Shown here one piece after another: positions 9,365 to 18,407 of a DNA stretch of 64,000 nucleotides (position 1 is its first letter; every line of letters starts with the position of its first letter). The DNA lies in assembly GCA_022842465.1 (NCBI GenBank), contig JALHPN010000017.1, positions 1 to 64,000 of the forward strand, written 5' to 3'. The translations under genes were made by a program, and so were the position numbers. The notes under the pieces were generated by a model. That model searched no databases and had not been told where the DNA came from. It saw only the letters and a program-made list of their open reading frames with translations. The DNA comes from Polyangiaceae bacterium (GTDB lineage Bacteria; Myxococcota_A; Polyangia; Polyangiales; Polyangiaceae).

Positions 9365-10435
9365 TCAGTGCAGGAGGCCTTCGGCGACCTCGATCCCCGT
9401 GCTGGAGGACCGGAGCGCGAGCACCTCTCGCCCTTCGCACGCGAGCGCGAGCTGCGACGACGAGGTCGTGAGGATCCACTGCACGTTGGGGAGCGCGCTC
9501 CGGAGGAGCGGGACGAGGTGACGTAGGAGCGCCGGATCCTGTTGGGCTTCGGCGTCGTCGATCCCGACGACGCCCTCCGACTCGCGCGGCTCGTCCGCCC
9601 CCGGGTAGCCCGCGTAGAGCGCGCGCATCGTGAGGGCGCCGATCGCGACGAGATGCTTGGCGGGGCGGGGGAGCGCCTCGAAGGGCATCGTCCGCTTCCC
9701 CGCGCGCATCTCGGGCTCGAGCGTCGTCGGGCTCACGCCGATCCAGCGGGCGTCGAACGGCTCGAGGAGCACGTCGAGCACGGCGCGGAGCGCCTCCTCG
9801 AAGCGGGCGAGCGGCTCGTGCTCGGCCCGGCCGCCGCCGAGCGCCCGCGCGATCGACGCGTAGGCGAGGACCTGCTTCGTCTCTCGCGTCAGGTCGGCGC
9901 GCGTCGGATCGTCGAAGGAGGCGGCCTGCCGGACGTCCCACCGGAGCAGGGTGCGGTCCGGCGTCGTGAGGAGGTTCGCGCTCCGCGAGAACCAGCGCGC
10001 GCCGGAGAACGCGAGGAAGACGTGCCCACCGTCGCTCTGCGCGCGCCGATCGAAGACCGCCTGCTCGCGCCGCCGCAGCGCGCCCGACTCGGCCGTCTCC
10101 CCCTCGAGGACCGCCGACGGGCTCGTGACGACGAGAGGGTGCGGCCGCTCCGGATCGTCGTCGCCGAGGTGCCAGTCCGCTCGAACCCACGAGGGCTCTT
10201 CCGTGGCCAGCTGCGGCCTGCCCTGGAGGAGGGGCGGGAGCGCATGGCCCGGCCGCGTGCTCGCGATCGCCGCGAGGAGGGTGGTCTTGCCGGTCCCGTC
10301 GGCGCCGAAGATGACCGAGGCGGCCCGGGGTGTGAGGGCCCTCTCGTCGTCGTCCTGCGGGTTCGCTTCGAGGAAGCCGAACGAGGTATCGGCGAAGGGG
10401 CCGACATGGTGGATCCTCACGGCGGCGAGACGCAT
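9365..10435 (-). CDS. AAA-type (RecF/SMC-like) ATPase, function unknown
   Basis: 356 residues. It starts MRLAAVRIHHVGPF, a typical opening of RecF/ABC-like ATPases. Walker A is GADGTGKTT near residue 45, and a late Walker B-like VVGIDDAEAQQDP is followed by WILTTSSSQL, as in OLD/RecF-like proteins where the ATP-binding halves are split by an insert. No nuclease or toxin domain is seen. The stop abuts the polA stop. A TAGGCT box lies 8 nt before the ATG, but it overlaps the stop codon of the upstream protease gene. Co-transcription with that protease gene (11-bp gap) is equally possible. No specific role is assigned. Confidence 0.7.
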   Translation of the reverse strand: MRLAAVRIHHVGPFADTSFGFLEANPQDDDERALTPRAASVIFGADGTGKTTLLAAIASTRPGHALPPLLQGRPQLATEEPSWVRADWHLGDDDPERPHPLVVTSPSAVLEGETAESGALRRREQAVFDRRAQSDGGHVFLAFSGARWFSRSANLLTTPDRTLLRWDVRQAASFDDPTRADLTRETKQVLAYASIARALGGGRAEHEPLARFEEALRAVLDVLLEPFDARWIGVSPTTLEPEMRAGKRTMPFEALPRPAKHLVAIGALTMRALYAGYPGADEPRESEGVVGIDDAEAQQDPALLRHLVPLLRSALPNVQWILTTSSSQLALACEGREVLALRSSSTGIEVAEGLLH

Positions 10436-10446
10436 GCCTCCGGAGC

Positions 10447-11517
10447 CTAACGCACGCGGCGTCGCGCGCGCGAGCGCCCGAGGGCGAGGACGGCGAACGC
10501 CGCACCGACGGCGGCCACGAGGGGCGAACCCGTCGTCGTACGGCGGCCCGTCGAGCACGAGCCCGAGGCCGTCTCTGCCGACCCCTCGTCCGGCTCCGCC
10601 GTGATGCTCGTGCGGAGCGACTGGAGCTGCGCCCTCGGCTCGATCTGGGGCTCGCCCCCGGCGATCTGGAAGGCTTGGTCGAACATCGACGCGAAGCCCG
10701 CCGTCGTCGTGAAGATGTGCCCGAAATCCTCGTTGCACTTGCCGCCGCGTGAGACGACACCGATGACCGCGCCCGTCGCCTCGCTGATCGCCGGGCCGCC
10801 GGAGTCTCCCTGGCAGATCGACTTACCCACCTCGAACTCGCGAGGGCCGAGCGGCGTCTTGTTCGGCGAGATGCCCTGCCCCTGGCCGAGCACCTTCACG
10901 TTGCCGCGACGGAAGCGCGTCCCGATCGGCGCGTCCTGATCGTTCTTGCCGTAGCCGACGGTGCGGATCGTCTCGCCGACCTGAGCCTTGTCGTCCAGGC
11001 GCACCGCGAGCGGGGCGACCTGGAGCGCGCGGTCGAGCACGACCAGCGCGATGTCGGCATCGCAGAGGTACTCGCCTTGCGGGGCGATGATGGCGCGGCC
11101 GAGCGCGGCGGGCCTCTTGGCGAAGGACGGCGTCGGGCCGGTGAAGACGCCGATCGTCGTGGGCACCTCGTCCGCGATCACGTGCGGGCCGTTCGCCGAG
11201 CGCCCGTTTTCGTCACACGAGACGGACGTGGTGGTGTTCTTCGTCACGCAGTGTCGCGCGGTGAGCACGACGTTGGGCGCGACGAGGGCCCCGGTGCAGA
11301 GCTCGAACGACGTTCCAGCGCCGACCCGCAGCGCGACCACACCCGAGAGCGACGCCTCGTCGGCGTCCTTCTCTCCCCCGTAGATGGTCGGGGTCGACGT
11401 GTCCGTCTCGACCTCGACGAGGACGGGCTCCTGCGTGGCCGAGTCCGCGGTCTCGGCCGCGCAGCCGGTAGCGAGCGCGAGCAGGGTGGCGGCGATCCAG
11501 GCTCGGTGGGTCCCCAC
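10447..11517 (-). CDS. Secreted trypsin-like serine protease (S1 family)
   Basis: 356 residues from the GTG at 11517, chosen because it puts the lipoprotein-like signal (LLALATGC, Cys19) at a normal distance; an ATG at 11583 is also in frame. The IYGG segment at 45-48 resembles the activation site of a zymogen. The triad is visible: H89 in LTARHC, D155 in CDADIALV, S239 in CQGDSGGP, with paired cysteines around them. The end has a Cys/Ser-Thr spacer, one hydrophobic helix and a basic RSRARRRVR tail, resembling the MYXO-CTERM sorting tail. It is probably surface-attached. The substrate is unknown. Confidence 0.88.
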   Translation of the reverse strand: MGTHRAWIAATLLALATGCAAETADSATQEPVLVEVETDTSTPTIYGGEKDADEASLSGVVALRVGAGTSFELCTGALVAPNVVLTARHCVTKNTTTSVSCDENGRSANGPHVIADEVPTTIGVFTGPTPSFAKRPAALGRAIIAPQGEYLCDADIALVVLDRALQVAPLAVRLDDKAQVGETIRTVGYGKNDQDAPIGTRFRRGNVKVLGQGQGISPNKTPLGPREFEVGKSICQGDSGGPAISEATGAVIGVVSRGGKCNEDFGHIFTTTAGFASMFDQAFQIAGGEPQIEPRAQLQSLRTSITAEPDEGSAETASGSCSTGRRTTTGSPLVAAVGAAFAVLALGRSRARRRVR

Positions 11518-11588
11518 TGTCCCACAACGTGTGGAAGTGGCGGCCGAAGCAACGCGAAACGTGGGGACGTACGGTCGAGCCATGCGGA

Positions 11589-11700
11589 ACGAAGCGCGAA
11601 CGCTTCAGGATGTGTGCCGACCCCCTACAGCTCGACCGTTGGCACCGGACGAAGCGCGACCGCTCGGTCGGGCGAGGTCGGCGTCGATTCGACCTCGCCC
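11589..11700. repeat. Direct repeat and three consecutive hairpins in a divergent intergenic region
   Basis: The 329-bp gap 11584-11912 separates two divergent genes. ACGAAGCGCGA followed by one base and CGCT occurs at 11589-11604 and again at 11649-11664, exactly 60 bp apart. The first copy folds as GAAGCG-CGAA-CGCTTC (11591-11606). The second runs into CGACC-GCTC-GGTCG (11657-11670). A perfect 11-bp inverted repeat then pairs 11670-11680 with 11690-11700 across a 9-nt loop. None is followed by a T-run. They could be operator sites or leader structures. The rest of the gap (11701-11912) shows nothing I recognise. Confidence 0.55.
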
Positions 11701-11912
11701 TACATCTTGGGCGGAGGTGTGTTCTCTCGCGCGGTTGCGCCCGCCCTGATCGCGGTGTCATGCCGAGCGCCGGAATGTGCGCGGTGGACACCCCCGGGGT
11801 CGCAGGTTAGGCTCGGCCCGCCCGTGCTTTTCGGCGGAAACCCCTCTGGGCCCGCTCTTGCTTCCCGCTCCGACGCACTGCGCCGGGCCCTTGCCCGTCC
11901 GATGTCTCCCTG

Positions 11913-13667
11913 ATGCCGAACTCCGACGTCGTCGCCTCCGATCTGCTCGCTGGCCAGGAGTCCGTCCTCGAGGCTGGCGCGGCCGTGCCTGCGTCGTCGG
12001 GGGTCATGTCGGTCTCCGGTGAGCTCCGGAAGCTGAGCGAGCGCGCGTCACGGGCCTCGCTCGCGACGCCGCGGCTCTCGGACACGCAGCTCTCGCTCGT
12101 CCTCTCGGCGACGCTGTTCGTCGCGTGCGCCTGGCCCCTCGCCCTCACGGAGGTGCCCCCCTACCAGGACTTGCCGAACCATCTCGCGGCGGTCACCGTC
12201 ATCGAGAATCCGGCGCGATACCCCGAGCTGGTCTTCAACGGCTTCTTGAAGACGAACGCCGCGCTCTTCGCGTGGCTCGTCGTGGTCGGCAAGCTCGCCT
12301 CCGCGAAGCTCGCGGCGCGGCTCTTCGCGCTGCTGGTGCTCGCGGCCAACGCGCTCGTTCTCCCCCGCTTCGTGCTGTCGCTCTCGGATCCGGCGGAGCG
12401 CCGGGGCCGGATGGTCGTCGCCACCCTGTTCGCGTGGCCGATGGTCCACAACTGGTTCGTCTCGATGGGGATGCTGGACTTCGCGTTGGCGTTCCCGCTC
12501 TCGCTCGCCCTTCTCCTCTCGCTCCGACGCCAGCAGAAGAAGCCCACGCTCGCGAACGCCGGGCTCGTCGTCCTCCTCGGCGCCGTCACCTGGTACGCCC
12601 ACGTCTTCCCGCTGCTCGTCGTCCACATGCTCGTCGCGCTCGATGCGCTCCAGCGGAAGACGTGGAAGGAGCGGTTCACGGCGGCGCACGCCGCGTTCCT
12701 GCCTCTGGCGCCGGTCACGCTCCTCGTCGCGATCTCGCTGTGGCAGCACCTCAGCGACACCGTCGGTCCGATGACGGGCTTCATCGATCACAAGTCGCTG
12801 CTCCCGCCGTGGGAGCTCGTCTACAACATGTGGTCGGAGTGGTTCTGGGGCTTCTCCAAGCTCACGATCACGAGCCTCGTCCCGTGCGTCGGGCTCGCGG
12901 CGATCGGGCTCTGGCGTCGCAAGGAGTCGCCGACGTTCTTCGCGCCCGTGGCGCTCGTCGCGCTCGTGCTGCTCTACTGCTTTCTGCCGTACATCGTCAC
13001 GAACTGGTTCCACGTCAACTCGCGGATCATCCCGTACATCTGGATGGCGTTCCTCCTGCGCGTCCCCGTTCGCCTGCCGAAGGCGGCGACGGCGGTGCTC
13101 GCGCTCTCGGGGGTCCTCTACAGCCTCGGCATGGGCGCGGACTTCGTGCGGCTCGAGCAGGAGCGCAAGGAGTTCACCGCGGGCATCCATGCGGTCCCCG
13201 AAGGCGCGCGGCTCTTGCCGCTCTTGTTCACGCACAAGGCGTCGAGCGACAACACGCGGAACATCATGCACTTCTGGGGCTATTACGTGACCGAGAAGCT
13301 CACGGCTGCGCCCCTCCTCTTCGCGCATTCGCACTCGTTTCCGGTCATGTACAGCGCTCCGCCTCCCGTGCGCTTCAACCATCTGGTGCTCGAGGGCTTC
13401 GCGCCGAGCATGGCGAAGGCCGATCGCGTCTGTCGCGGGATGCTCGACGGCAACATCGTCGTCGACGACTGCGCTGCTCAGTACCGCTCGACCTGGTCGG
13501 CGTTCTGGAAGGACGCGACGCCCCGCTACGACCACCTCCTCGTCTGGGAGGTCACCCCCGACGCGCGCGCGAACATTCCGCCCGAGTACAAGCTGACGTT
13601 CGAGCAGGGCCGCCTCCAGATCTACGCGCGCGACGACGGCGGCGGCGGCGAGCGCGCCCTCCGCTGA
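11913..13667 (+). CDS. Polytopic membrane protein, possibly GT-C-type glycosyltransferase
   Basis: 584 residues. About 55 cytoplasmic residues precede roughly ten hydrophobic segments between 60 and 420, followed by a soluble domain. The first external loop holds LTEVPPYQDLPNH, where an acidic residue sits shortly after membrane helix 1, as in GT-C enzymes that use polyprenyl-phosphate sugars. This similarity is in topology only; I do not recognise a named family. The C-terminal domain contains a CxxGMLDGN...DDC pair that could form a disulfide. It is transcribed alone, convergent with the TonB-like gene 25 bp downstream. No Shine-Dalgarno or TANNNT box is obvious at the start. Confidence 0.6.
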   Translation: MPNSDVVASDLLAGQESVLEAGAAVPASSGVMSVSGELRKLSERASRASLATPRLSDTQLSLVLSATLFVACAWPLALTEVPPYQDLPNHLAAVTVIENPARYPELVFNGFLKTNAALFAWLVVVGKLASAKLAARLFALLVLAANALVLPRFVLSLSDPAERRGRMVVATLFAWPMVHNWFVSMGMLDFALAFPLSLALLLSLRRQQKKPTLANAGLVVLLGAVTWYAHVFPLLVVHMLVALDALQRKTWKERFTAAHAAFLPLAPVTLLVAISLWQHLSDTVGPMTGFIDHKSLLPPWELVYNMWSEWFWGFSKLTITSLVPCVGLAAIGLWRRKESPTFFAPVALVALVLLYCFLPYIVTNWFHVNSRIIPYIWMAFLLRVPVRLPKAATAVLALSGVLYSLGMGADFVRLEQERKEFTAGIHAVPEGARLLPLLFTHKASSDNTRNIMHFWGYYVTEKLTAAPLLFAHSHSFPVMYSAPPPVRFNHLVLEGFAPSMAKADRVCRGMLDGNIVVDDCAAQYRSTWSAFWKDATPRYDHLLVWEVTPDARANIPPEYKLTFEQGRLQIYARDDGGGGERALR

Positions 13668-13692
13668 AGGGGACGCGCGGGGGCGTTCCGCG

Positions 13693-14502
13693 TCAGCGTT
13701 CCTTGATGGTGATGTCGATCTTTCGGCCTTGGGGGAGGCTGAAGTACGCGTGGCCGTCGCCGCGGCCGATGCCGTAGACGCCGTGCATGTCGTCGCGCGG
13801 CTCGCTCGACGTGATGGTCCCCGAGAGGCGGAGGCGCGTGATCTTGCCGCGGGCGAGGAAGGGGCGCTGGCCGATGAGCGTGAGGGTTGCGCGGATGCCG
13901 GCCGCGAGGGCGGCGCCCGGGTTGCCCTCCACGCGATGGGAGACGAGGTGGCCGGCTTCGTCCAGCTCGAGGACGAGCGTGGCCTCGCCCACGTGGCCGA
14001 GAGGGGCGGTCGCCCAGACCGGATTCGAGCTCGTCGCCTGCGCGAAGCTCATCGCGAAGGCGCCGCCGAGATTCGTCGCCGAGCGATCGCCGACGGCGCC
14101 GTACATCTTCTCGCCCGCGGACGCGCTCGCGGCCTCGGCCTCTCCCGCCTGGGCGCGTCCCCCCGACGGTCGGCCGGGCTTCGAGGCGCGGTCACTCTTC
14201 TTCATGTGCCGCGAGGCCGGGCGCGGGGGCGGCGGGAGCAGGTCCTCGCCCGTCGCCTCCGGCGCGGGCGGGGCGTTCGCGACGAGGTCCGGCGTCGGGG
14301 ACGCGTTCGCGAGCGGGATCGCCTCCATGTCCGGCGCGGGCAGCTCGAACGTGTCCCCCGCGAGCTGGGGGGCCGGATCCGCCTCTTCGCGCGGGACGCC
14401 CGCTCGGCCGCCGACGACGATGGCCGCGCCGATCCCCGCGTGCACGGCGAGCGAAGCCGCGAAGGTCGACGAGAGCACGAGTGAGCGCGAACGCGGGCCC
14501 AT
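13693..14502 (-). CDS. TonB-like membrane-anchored protein
   Basis: 269 residues. One N-terminal membrane helix (about 8-32) is followed by a long Pro/Ala/Glu-rich stretch to about residue 110, typical of periplasm-spanning TonB-like linkers. A C-terminal alpha/beta segment (GEATLVLELDEAGHLVSHRV, about 170-240) resembles the TonB C-terminal fold. No ExbB or ExbD gene is nearby. It could couple to an outer-membrane receptor elsewhere, or be a myxobacterial TonB-fold protein of another role. It is divergent from malQ with a 124-bp shared promoter region in which I see no clear promoter. Confidence 0.5.
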   Translation of the reverse strand: MGPRSRSLVLSSTFAASLAVHAGIGAAIVVGGRAGVPREEADPAPQLAGDTFELPAPDMEAIPLANASPTPDLVANAPPAPEATGEDLLPPPPRPASRHMKKSDRASKPGRPSGGRAQAGEAEAASASAGEKMYGAVGDRSATNLGGAFAMSFAQATSSNPVWATAPLGHVGEATLVLELDEAGHLVSHRVEGNPGAALAAGIRATLTLIGQRPFLARGKITRLRLSGTITSSEPRDDMHGVYGIGRGDGHAYFSLPQGRKIDITIKER

Positions 14503-14626
14503 CCGGGGGTAGTGTGGCCCCGGCTGGCCGAAAGTTCCCGTCCCACCTGGCAGCTCGAGCGTGTCTCACGTCTGAGTGACGAGATGCCTTGCGCGCCACC
14601 GTGCCGTGTGCGAAGAGGCGAGCCCG

Positions 14627-16195
14627 ATGTCGAGGGTCTCCGGCGTCACCATCCCGCTCTTCTCCCTCCGCACGCGGTCCGACTGGGGCATCGGCGAGAT
14701 CGCCGACCTCCCGGCCTGCGCGTCGTGGCTCGCGACCGCGGGCCAGCGCCTCGTGCAGCTGCTTCCGGCGCACGAGCTCTCCGAGGGAGAGACGAGCCCC
14801 TACGGCGCCCTCAGCGCGTTCGCGCTCGACCCGATCTACATCGCCGTCGAGCGTGTCGCCGAGCTGCAGGGCCTCGACGGGGGCGCCGCCGCCGTGCTCT
14901 CCGCCGAAGAGCGCGCCGAGCTCGACCGCGTGCGCTCGGCGGCGCGCGTCGACTATCGCGCCGTCCGCCGTCTGAAGCAGAAGGCTCTCCGCGCGGCGTT
15001 CGACACGTTCCGGACGAATCACCTCGCCGTGGGCACGACGGATCGCGCGAAGGACTTCGGCGCCTTCGTGGAGCGCGAGGCGGACTGGCTCCGCGACCAC
15101 GCGCTCTACATCGCGCTCCGCGCGACACACGCGAACCACGGCTGGTCGACCTGGCCCGCCCCCGAGCGCGATCGCGCTCCCGAGATCCGCGCGGCGGCGG
15201 AAGCCCCGAGGGACGACGGCGGACTGGGCACGAGCGTCCTCGAGCAGATGTACTTCCAGTGGCTGGCCCACCAAGAGTGGACGGCCGCGCGAAGGGAGAT
15301 GCGTGCCCTCGGCATGCAGCTCATGGGCGACATGCCGTTCATCGCCTCTGGCGAGAGCGCCGACGTCTGGTCGCATCGCTCTCAGTTCCGCACCGACGTC
15401 TCGCTCGGCGCGCCGCCCGACGACTTCTCGGCCGACGGCCAGAGCTGGGGCCTTCCGGCCTACGACTGGGAGGCGATGGACGCCGACGATCTCGCGTGGC
15501 TCCGCGCGCGCGCCCGCCATGCCGCCGAGCTCTTCGACCGATTCCGCATCGATCACGTCGTCGGCTTCTTCCGGCAGTGGATACGGAAGGGTGACGCGAA
15601 GGGAGTCTTCTACCCCGAGCCCGAGCCCGAGCAGCAGGCGCGCGGCGCGAAGGTGCTCCGCGCGATGATCGACGCGGCCGGCGCGAACGCCGTCATCGCC
15701 GAGGACCTCGGCGTGATACCGCCGTGGGTCCGCGAGACGCTCACGAAGATGGGGGTGCCCGGGTACAAGGTCATCCCGTGGGAGCGCGACGCGGACTTCC
15801 AGCCCTACGACCCGCGCACGTACCCCGAGCTCTCCGTCGCCACGTGGAGCACCCACGACACGATGCCCATCACGAAGTGGTGGACGGAGCTCGAGGAGTG
15901 GGAGCGCGAACGGCTCGCGCGCGTCGCCGGCATGGCGCTCGACCTCCCGGAGGACGCGCGCGAGCTCGCCCTCCTCCGTCTCCTCTTCGCGGCGAAGAGC
16001 GATCTCGTCCTCGTGCTCGTGACCGAGCTCCTCGGCGACAAGACGCGCATCAACCTCCCCGGGACGGTCAGTGACGAGAACTGGACGTGGCGGCTGCCGC
16101 GCCCGATCGAGGACCTCCGCGCCGACCAGGCGATCGCGTCGCGCTTCGCGAAGGTTCGCGCCCTCGTGCAGGAGACCGGCCGCGCAGGCGTCTGA
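14627..16195 (+). CDS. malQ: 4-alpha-glucanotransferase (GH77, amylomaltase)
   Basis: 522 residues; the ATG at 14627 follows AAGAGG and begins MSRVSGVTIPLFSLRT, the usual GH77 N-terminus. Catalytic motifs are intact: nucleophile Asp in FRIDHVVGF (about residue 307), acid/base Glu in IAEDLGVIPPWVR, and the stabilising Asp in STHDTMPI. The enzyme moves alpha-1,4-glucan segments between glucan chains in the cytoplasm. The glgX gene starts 25 bp downstream on the same strand, so the pair should serve glycogen or maltodextrin turnover together. Length is normal for the short MalQ type. Confidence 0.95.
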   Translation: MSRVSGVTIPLFSLRTRSDWGIGEIADLPACASWLATAGQRLVQLLPAHELSEGETSPYGALSAFALDPIYIAVERVAELQGLDGGAAAVLSAEERAELDRVRSAARVDYRAVRRLKQKALRAAFDTFRTNHLAVGTTDRAKDFGAFVEREADWLRDHALYIALRATHANHGWSTWPAPERDRAPEIRAAAEAPRDDGGLGTSVLEQMYFQWLAHQEWTAARREMRALGMQLMGDMPFIASGESADVWSHRSQFRTDVSLGAPPDDFSADGQSWGLPAYDWEAMDADDLAWLRARARHAAELFDRFRIDHVVGFFRQWIRKGDAKGVFYPEPEPEQQARGAKVLRAMIDAAGANAVIAEDLGVIPPWVRETLTKMGVPGYKVIPWERDADFQPYDPRTYPELSVATWSTHDTMPITKWWTELEEWERERLARVAGMALDLPEDARELALLRLLFAAKSDLVLVLVTELLGDKTRINLPGTVSDENWTWRLPRPIEDLRADQAIASRFAKVRALVQETGRAGV

Positions 16196-16219
16196 CGTGG
16201 TACGGATCTCGGCCTTCCG

Positions 16220-18400
16220 ATGGCGCAGCCGCTCAAGGTGAAGCCGGGCCGGTACGCTCCACTCGGAGCGACCTTCGACGGCAACGGCGTGAACTTCGCC
16301 GTGTACTCGGAGCACGCCACCGCCGTCGAGCTCTGCCTCTTCGACGAGCGAGGGATCGAGACGCGTCTCCCGCTCCCGCGCAAGACCGCGCACACCTGGA
16401 GCGGCTTCGTCGAGGGGATCCTCCCCGGGCAGCGCTACGGCTACCGCGCGCACGGCCCGTTCGAGCCCGACGCGGGCCTCCGCTTCAATCCGCACAAGCT
16501 GCTCGTCGACCCGTACGCGCGCGCGATCGTCGGCAAGATCGACTACCGGGAGCCCGTCTTCGCGTACGTCGGCGCTCCGCACGTCGGGATGGCCGGAACC
16601 GTCCTCGCGCCCGACGAGCGCGAGATGGACGTGCGTGACAGCGCGCGCGGCATCCCGAAGGGGATCGTCGTCGACGACCGGTTCGACTGGGAAGGCGACC
16701 GGAGCCCGCGCGTGCCCTGGGACGACACGATCCTCTACGAGGCCCACGTCCGGAGCCTCTCGATGCTCCATCCCGGCGTCCAGGACGACGAACGCGGCAC
16801 CTACCTCGGCCTCGCGTCCCCTGCGATCATCGAGCACCTCCTCGCGCTCGGTGTCACGACCGTCGAGCTCCTCCCCGTCCACGAAGCGATGGACGAGTGG
16901 TCCGTCGCCGCGCGCTCTCACAAGAACTACTGGGGCTACTCGACGCTCGGCTTCTTCGCGCCCGATCAGCGCTTCGCGTCGCGGCCGGGCGAGCAGGTCA
17001 CCGAGTTCAAGCGGATGGTGAAGGCGCTCCATCGCGCTGGGATCGAGGTCGTCCTCGACGTCGTCTACAACCACACCTGCGAGAGCGACCAGCTCGGGCC
17101 GACCGTGAGCCTTCGCGGGCTCGACAACCCGACGTACTACCGGCTGAAGGTCGAAAACCGCGCCCAGTACGACGACTACACGGGGTGCGGCAACAGCCTC
17201 AACATGCTCCATCCGCAGGCGCTGAAGCTCGTGATGGACAGCCTCCGCTACTGGGTCACCGAGATGCACGTCGACGGGTTCCGCTTCGACCTCGCCTCGA
17301 CCCTCGCGCGCGAGACGGGGAGCGTCGACAAGCTCTCCGCGTTCTTCGACATCATCCACCAAGACCCGATCCTCTCGACGGTGAAGCTCATCGCAGAGCC
17401 GTGGGATCTCGGCGAAGGCGGCTATCAGGTCGGGAACTTCCCCGTGCTCTGGACGGAGTGGAACGGCCGCTACCGCGACACCGTCCGGCGCTTCTGGCGC
17501 GGCGAGTGGTGGACCGTCCCGGACATGGGCTATCGCCTGACGGGCTCGAGCGACCTCTACGAGGACGATGGGCGTCACCCGCACGCCAGCATCAACTTCA
17601 TCACGGCGCACGACGGCTTCACGCTCCGCGACCTCGTCACGTACGAGAAGAAGCGGAACGAGGCGAACGGCGAGGAGAACCGCGACGGCTCGGACGACAA
17701 CGCGGCGTGGAACTGCGGGGTCGAGGGGGAGGCCGACGACGCAACGATCCGCGAGCTCCGCGCGCGGCAGCAGCGGAACTTCTGGCTGACGTTGATGGTG
17801 TCCCAGGGCGTGCCCATGATCACGAGCGGTGACGAGCTCGGGAAGACCCAGCGCGGCAACAACAACGCCTTCGTCCAGGACAACGCCGTCTCGTGGCTCG
17901 ACTGGGAGCTCGACGACGACCGGAAGGCGCTCCTCGCGTTCTGCCGCGCGACGGCGGCGCTCCGGCGGAGGCACCCCGTCTTCCGCCGCAACAAGTTCCT
18001 GAAGGGCGAGCGGGCCGGCGGGAGCGAGCTGAAGGACGTCGCGTGGTTTCACCCCGAAGGGCGCGAGATGAACATGCTCGACTGGCAGGAGCCGAAGCGC
18101 GCCGCGATCGGGCTCCTCCTCGGCGGCGACGCACTCGACTGGCAGGACGAGGACGGGACCCCCATCGTCGACGACTCGTTCCTCGTGCTCTTCAACGCGT
18201 CGCGCGAGGCGATCGACTTCGTGCTCCCCGCGCCGGAGCCCTGGGGCCGACGCTGGTCGCTCCGCGCGGACACGTCGGAGCCGGGGCGCGCCGACGGTCG
18301 CCTCTACGACGCGAGCGCGAGGCTCCGCCTCGTCGCGTGCAGCGCCGTCGTCTTCAAGCGCGTGCTCCCCGAGCGCGGCTCGTATCGTCCGTCGCGCTGA
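16220..18400 (+). CDS. glgX: Glycogen debranching enzyme (isoamylase type)
   Basis: 726 residues. An N-terminal CBM48 domain (GATFDGNGVNFAVYSEHATA, about 15-110) is followed by the GH13 barrel with all catalytic groups: nucleophile Asp in DGFRFDLAS (about 356), acid Glu in LIAEPWD (about 392), and the final Asp in ITAHDGFTLRD. The NRDGSDDN and MITSGDELG segments are typical of GlgX. It hydrolyses alpha-1,6 branches of limit dextrins, and MalQ upstream can handle the released oligosaccharides. It is convergent with a lipase-like gene, leaving only 7 bp between stops. Confidence 0.95.
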   Translation: MAQPLKVKPGRYAPLGATFDGNGVNFAVYSEHATAVELCLFDERGIETRLPLPRKTAHTWSGFVEGILPGQRYGYRAHGPFEPDAGLRFNPHKLLVDPYARAIVGKIDYREPVFAYVGAPHVGMAGTVLAPDEREMDVRDSARGIPKGIVVDDRFDWEGDRSPRVPWDDTILYEAHVRSLSMLHPGVQDDERGTYLGLASPAIIEHLLALGVTTVELLPVHEAMDEWSVAARSHKNYWGYSTLGFFAPDQRFASRPGEQVTEFKRMVKALHRAGIEVVLDVVYNHTCESDQLGPTVSLRGLDNPTYYRLKVENRAQYDDYTGCGNSLNMLHPQALKLVMDSLRYWVTEMHVDGFRFDLASTLARETGSVDKLSAFFDIIHQDPILSTVKLIAEPWDLGEGGYQVGNFPVLWTEWNGRYRDTVRRFWRGEWWTVPDMGYRLTGSSDLYEDDGRHPHASINFITAHDGFTLRDLVTYEKKRNEANGEENRDGSDDNAAWNCGVEGEADDATIRELRARQQRNFWLTLMVSQGVPMITSGDELGKTQRGNNNAFVQDNAVSWLDWELDDDRKALLAFCRATAALRRRHPVFRRNKFLKGERAGGSELKDVAWFHPEGREMNMLDWQEPKRAAIGLLLGGDALDWQDEDGTPIVDDSFLVLFNASREAIDFVLPAPEPWGRRWSLRADTSEPGRADGRLYDASARLRLVACSAVVFKRVLPERGSYRPSR

Positions 18401-18407
18401 GCGTCGC

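Noticed and set aside
14192-18052. A 1286-codon minus-strand frame opposite malQ and glgX
   Set aside because: The plus strand holds two complete, well-conserved glycosyl hydrolases with catalytic residues, so the antisense frame is a shadow of them.
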